This document shows, one piece after another, positions 14,350-17,335 of a stretch of 17,335 nucleotides of DNA. Every line of letters starts with the position of its first letter. The first letter of the stretch is position 1. Made by a program: the position numbers and the translations under genes. The DNA is from an uncultured Ignavibacteria bacterium. GTDB taxonomy: Bacteria > Bacteroidota > Ignavibacteria > Ignavibacteriales > Melioribacteraceae. The notes under the pieces are model-generated. The model was not told the origin of the DNA. It saw only the letters and a program-made list of their open reading frames with translations, and searched no databases. The stretch spans positions 1 to 17,335 of the forward strand of contig CALGLM010000245.1 in NCBI GenBank assembly GCA_937930275.1, read 5' to 3'.

Positions 14350-15665
14350 AGTATTCCTTTAGCTTTTAATACACTTTCTAATGTATCGTTGCCAATTTCT
14401 TGCAATTCATACATAACACGAGTTGAAGGTTTATTAATATTTAATATTCTACCTAAATCAATAGGAGTACCTATAACAACACTTTCACAATCTGTTTTAT
14501 TTATTGTTTCTTCCAAATCTTTCATTTGTTGTTCACCATAACCCATAGCAGGTAACAATATTCCAATATTAGGATATTTTTGATAAGTTTCAGTGATAGA
14601 TTTTACTGTGAAAGGTCTTGGATCGACCATTTCTTTTGCTCCAAGTTTTTGAGCAGCCACAACACCGGCTCCAAATTTCATTTCGCCGTGTGTTAAAGTA
14701 GGACCGTCTTCAACAACTAATACTTTTTTACCTCTAATTAACTCGGGTTTATCAACCATAATAGGTGATGCAGCTTCAATTATTACAGCTTCCGGATTAA
14801 CTTTTTGAATATTTTGTCTAACTTGAAGTATATTTTCCGGTGAAGCCGAATCAATTTTATTAATTACAGCAGCATCAGCTAACCTTAAAGAAGTATTTCC
14901 GGGATAATAAGTCATTTCATGACCTGGTCTGTGTGGATCTACAACTGTAAAAATTACATCACTCTTATAAAAAGGCATATCGTTATTTCCGCCGTCCCAC
15001 AAAATTATATCTGCTTCTTTTTCGGCTTCTCTTAATATTGCTTCATAATCAACGCCGGCATAAATTACTCCGCCTAATGCAATATGTGGTTCGTATTCTT
15101 CAATTTCTTCTATAGTACATTCGTGTAATTTCAAATCTTCTAATGTTCCGAATCTTTGAACTTTCTGCTTTACTAAATCACCATAAGGCATTGGGTGACG
15201 AATTGCAACAACTTTTTTACCGGCTTCAGTTAATAATTTTACTAATTTTCGAGAAGTTTGAGATTTTCCGCATCCTGTTCTAACTGCTAAAACGGCAATA
15301 ACCGGTTTTGTACTTTTAACCATCGTTTCTTCACCGCCTAATAATCTAAATGATATACCGGCAGCATTAACTATAGATGCTTTTGTCATCACATAGTTAA
15401 AAGGAACATCCGAATAAGAAAATACAACTTCATCTACTTTTAATTCTTTAATTAATTCAACTAATTTATTTTCTTCATAAATTTTAATTCCGTTTGGATA
15501 TAATTTACCTGCTAATTCAGCCGGATAAATACGACCGTCAATATTAGGAATTTGTGTTGCCGTAAAAGCAACAACGTTATAATCTTCATTATCACGAAAA
15601 TACACGTTAAAATTATGAAAATCTCTTCCTGCCGCGCCCATAATTAATACATTCTTTTTTGTCAT
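14346..15665 (-). CDS. COG2403-like P-loop GTPase (cyclic 2,3-diphosphoglycerate synthetase-like)
   Basis: A 439-residue cytosolic protein. The N-terminus is a Rossmann-like part (VLIMGAAGRDFHNFN, 6-20). The nucleotide-binding core has the P-loop RTGCGKSQTSRK (129-140), LWDGGNND (222-229, Walker B-like) and INKID (269-273), an NKxD guanine-recognition motif. A C-terminal part contains DPRPFTVKSI and PAMGYGEQQ. It resembles archaeal and bacterial proteins annotated as predicted GTPases or cyclic 2,3-diphosphoglycerate synthetase; real cyclic-DPG synthesis is established only in a few hyperthermophilic methanogens, so that name should not be taken as function. The start is supported by AGAGGAAAA about eight bases upstream. 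It sits between glmS (15-bp gap) and arcC (4-bp overlap), which ties it to carbamoyl-phosphate metabolism. Its substrate is unknown. Confidence 0.8.
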   Translation of the reverse strand: MTKKNVLIMGAAGRDFHNFNVYFRDNEDYNVVAFTATQIPNIDGRIYPAELAGKLYPNGIKIYEENKLVELIKELKVDEVVFSYSDVPFNYVMTKASIVNAAGISFRLLGGEETMVKSTKPVIAVLAVRTGCGKSQTSRKLVKLLTEAGKKVVAIRHPMPYGDLVKQKVQRFGTLEDLKLHECTIEEIEEYEPHIALGGVIYAGVDYEAILREAEKEADIILWDGGNNDMPFYKSDVIFTVVDPHRPGHEMTYYPGNTSLRLADAAVINKIDSASPENILQVRQNIQKVNPEAVIIEAASPIMVDKPELIRGKKVLVVEDGPTLTHGEMKFGAGVVAAQKLGAKEMVDPRPFTVKSITETYQKYPNIGILLPAMGYGEQQMKDLEETINKTDCESVVIGTPIDLGRILNINKPSTRVMYELQEIGNDTLESVLKAKGIL

Positions 15666-15680
15666 GATGTTTTCCTCTTG

Positions 15681-17335
15681 TTATTCAACTGTTACACTTT
15701 TTGCTAAATTTCTTGGTTGATCTACATTTAATCCTTTTTTCACTGCTATATGATAAGCTAATAGCTGTAAAGGAATTGAGCTTAAAATAGGCATTAACAT
15801 TCGTACGGTATTAGGTATTTTAATTGAATAATCTACCAATTTATCAATTTCATCATCCCCTTCGTTAGCTATAGCAATAATCTTTCCGTTTCTGGCTTTA
15901 ACTTCCTGGATATTACTGATAACTTTATCATAAACTGAATCTTTGGGGGCAATAAAAATTGCAGGCATCTTTTCATCAATTAACGCAATCGGACCATGTT
16001 TCATTTCAGCTGCAGGGTAACCTTCGGCATGGATATACGAAATTTCTTTTAACTTAAGTGCTCCTTCCAGTGCAACGGGAAAATTATAACCACGCCCTAA
16101 GTATAAAAAGTTTTTTGAATCAACAAATTCATCGGCAATTTTTGCGATGTATTCATTTAATTCCAATATCTTTTTAACTTTTTCAGGAAGTGATTGGATC
16201 TCCGAAATCATGTTTTTACCGTCAATCATACTCATACTTTTTTTACGTGCAACAAGTAATGTAATTAACGATAAAACAACTAACTGAGAAGTGAATGCTT
16301 TTGTAGAAGCAACTCCGATTTCCGGTCCGGCATGAATATAAACGCCGGCATCGCTTGTTCTTGCAATTGAACTTCCGACTGCATTACAAATACCTAATAC
16401 AAGTCCGCCTCTTCTTTTAGCTTCAACCATTGCGGCAAGTGTATCGGCAGTCTCTCCGCTTTGAGAGATAAAAAACAATGTATCATCTTTTGTAACAATA
16501 GGATTTCTATATCTAAATTCCGAAGCATACTCTACTTCTACGGGAATACCTGTAAATTGTTCTAACATATATTCCCCTACTAAGCCGGCATGCCATGATG
16601 TACCGCAGGCACAGATAATAAACCTTCTGCTATTTGCTATTCTATCCTCAAAGCCTTCCAAACCGCCTAATTTTGCAATCCCTTCTTCAGGCACTAATCT
16701 TCCGCGCATTGAATTTGCAATTGATTCCGGTTGTTCCATAATTTCTTTGAGCATAAAATGCGGATATCCGCCTTTACTTATCTCATCAAGCTTCATTTTT
16801 ATTTCGATAATATCTTTTACAATATCATCATCAGTTACTGTTTTAGCAGAAAACTTATCAGAATATATTTCTGCTATTTCGTTATCTTCTAAGTACACAA
16901 CTTGGCTTGTATGCGATATAAGAGCATTTACGTCACTTGCTAAAAAGTTTTCACCGTTACCAATACCGATCACTAAAGGTGAACCTTTTTTTGCAGCAAT
17001 AATTTTATCCGGTTCTTTTGAATAAACTACGGCTATTCCATATGTTCCTTCTACCTCGTTTAATGCATAACGAACCGCTTGAAAAATTTGATATCCTTGC
17101 TTTAAATAATCATCTATTAAATGTGCTAAAACTTCGGTATCGGTGTCAGATACAAAATTGTAACCCTTTAAAATTAATCCTTTTTTTAAAGTTGAATAAT
17201 TTTCAATTATTCCGTTATGGATTACAAATAATGTTTTTTCTTCGTTAAAATGAGGATGAGCATTTACGATATTTGGAATACCGTGTGTAGCCCAGCGTGT
17301 ATGACCTATACCAATATTGGCATAAACTTGTTCGT
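15681..17335 (-). CDS. glmS: Glutamine--fructose-6-phosphate aminotransferase, N-terminus beyond window
   Basis: 550 codons are visible; the frame is open at the right edge, so about 55-60 residues including the catalytic Cys1 are outside. The enzyme makes glucosamine-6-phosphate from fructose-6-phosphate and glutamine, the first step to UDP-GlcNAc for peptidoglycan and LPS. The glutaminase domain is shown by GHTRWATHG, HNGIIENY and SDTDTEVLAHLI. Two SIS sugar-isomerase domains follow, with CGTSWHAG, SQSGETADT, EIGVASTKAF, and later EGALKLKEISY, HAEGYPAAEMKHGP. The C-terminus DQPRNLAKSVTVE is the classic GlmS end. It is the first visible gene of the GTPase-arcC-argF operon. A shorter reading from the internal Met at 16973 would lose the glutaminase domain and is wrong. 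Confidence 0.97.
   Translation of the reverse strand, partial: EQVYANIGIGHTRWATHGIPNIVNAHPHFNEEKTLFVIHNGIIENYSTLKKGLILKGYNFVSDTDTEVLAHLIDDYLKQGYQIFQAVRYALNEVEGTYGIAVVYSKEPDKIIAAKKGSPLVIGIGNGENFLASDVNALISHTSQVVYLEDNEIAEIYSDKFSAKTVTDDDIVKDIIEIKMKLDEISKGGYPHFMLKEIMEQPESIANSMRGRLVPEEGIAKLGGLEGFEDRIANSRRFIICACGTSWHAGLVGEYMLEQFTGIPVEVEYASEFRYRNPIVTKDDTLFFISQSGETADTLAAMVEAKRRGGLVLGICNAVGSSIARTSDAGVYIHAGPEIGVASTKAFTSQLVVLSLITLLVARKKSMSMIDGKNMISEIQSLPEKVKKILELNEYIAKIADEFVDSKNFLYLGRGYNFPVALEGALKLKEISYIHAEGYPAAEMKHGPIALIDEKMPAIFIAPKDSVYDKVISNIQEVKARNGKIIAIANEGDDEIDKLVDYSIKIPNTVRMLMPILSSIPLQLLAYHIAVKKGLNVDQPRNLAKSVTVE

Overview
This AT-rich window has every supported gene on the minus strand, read from right to left. 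It looks like a member of the Bacteroidota/Chlorobiota group, most likely an Ignavibacteria-type lineage, but this is inference. The support is a GldL/GldM-type gliding and type IX secretion motor, exported proteins whose signal peptides end just before a Gln (the Bacteroidetes 'Q-rule'), outer-membrane barrels ending in aromatic residues, and a very long secreted protein made of Ig-like 'PNGGE' repeats. Many genes also have clear GGAGG/GAGGA ribosome binding sites, which suits an early-branching lineage better than a typical Flavobacterium or Bacteroides.

Right block (17335 to 12448): a tight operon, glmS (5' end outside the window) - COG2403-like P-loop GTPase - carbamate kinase (arcC) - ornithine carbamoyltransferase (argF). 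Gaps are at most 18 bp, and the GTPase and arcC overlap by 4 bp (ATGA). It joins amino-sugar synthesis with carbamoyl-phosphate/citrulline chemistry and a poorly understood GTPase.

Middle (12447 to 10570): tRNA-Phe(GAA) with its own candidate promoter and a good intrinsic terminator, then a DUF2254-like four-helix membrane protein with a long helical C-terminal part. A perfect 13-bp inverted repeat overlaps the candidate promoter of that gene.

Left block (10454 to beyond position 1): an eight-gene candidate operon with gaps of 11-28 bp. It begins with gldL (two membrane helices, a buried Glu). Next come a short gldM-like gene (one N-terminal membrane helix plus a periplasmic domain) and a separate signal-peptide protein that may supply the rest of the GldM periplasmic part. 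Then comes a tandemly duplicated pair of outer-membrane beta-barrel genes in the order A1-B1-A2-B2. Last is a secreted Ig-repeat protein of more than 765 residues, open at the left edge. No gldK, gldN, sprA or porV is recognisable here.

The most interesting hypothesis is that the left block encodes a complete envelope machine: a split proton-driven GldLM-type motor in the inner membrane, two paralogous pairs of outer-membrane partners of unrecognised family, and a large surface protein as its substrate or adhesin. The sequence shows the gene order, export signals, repeats and duplication. The joint function is inferred.
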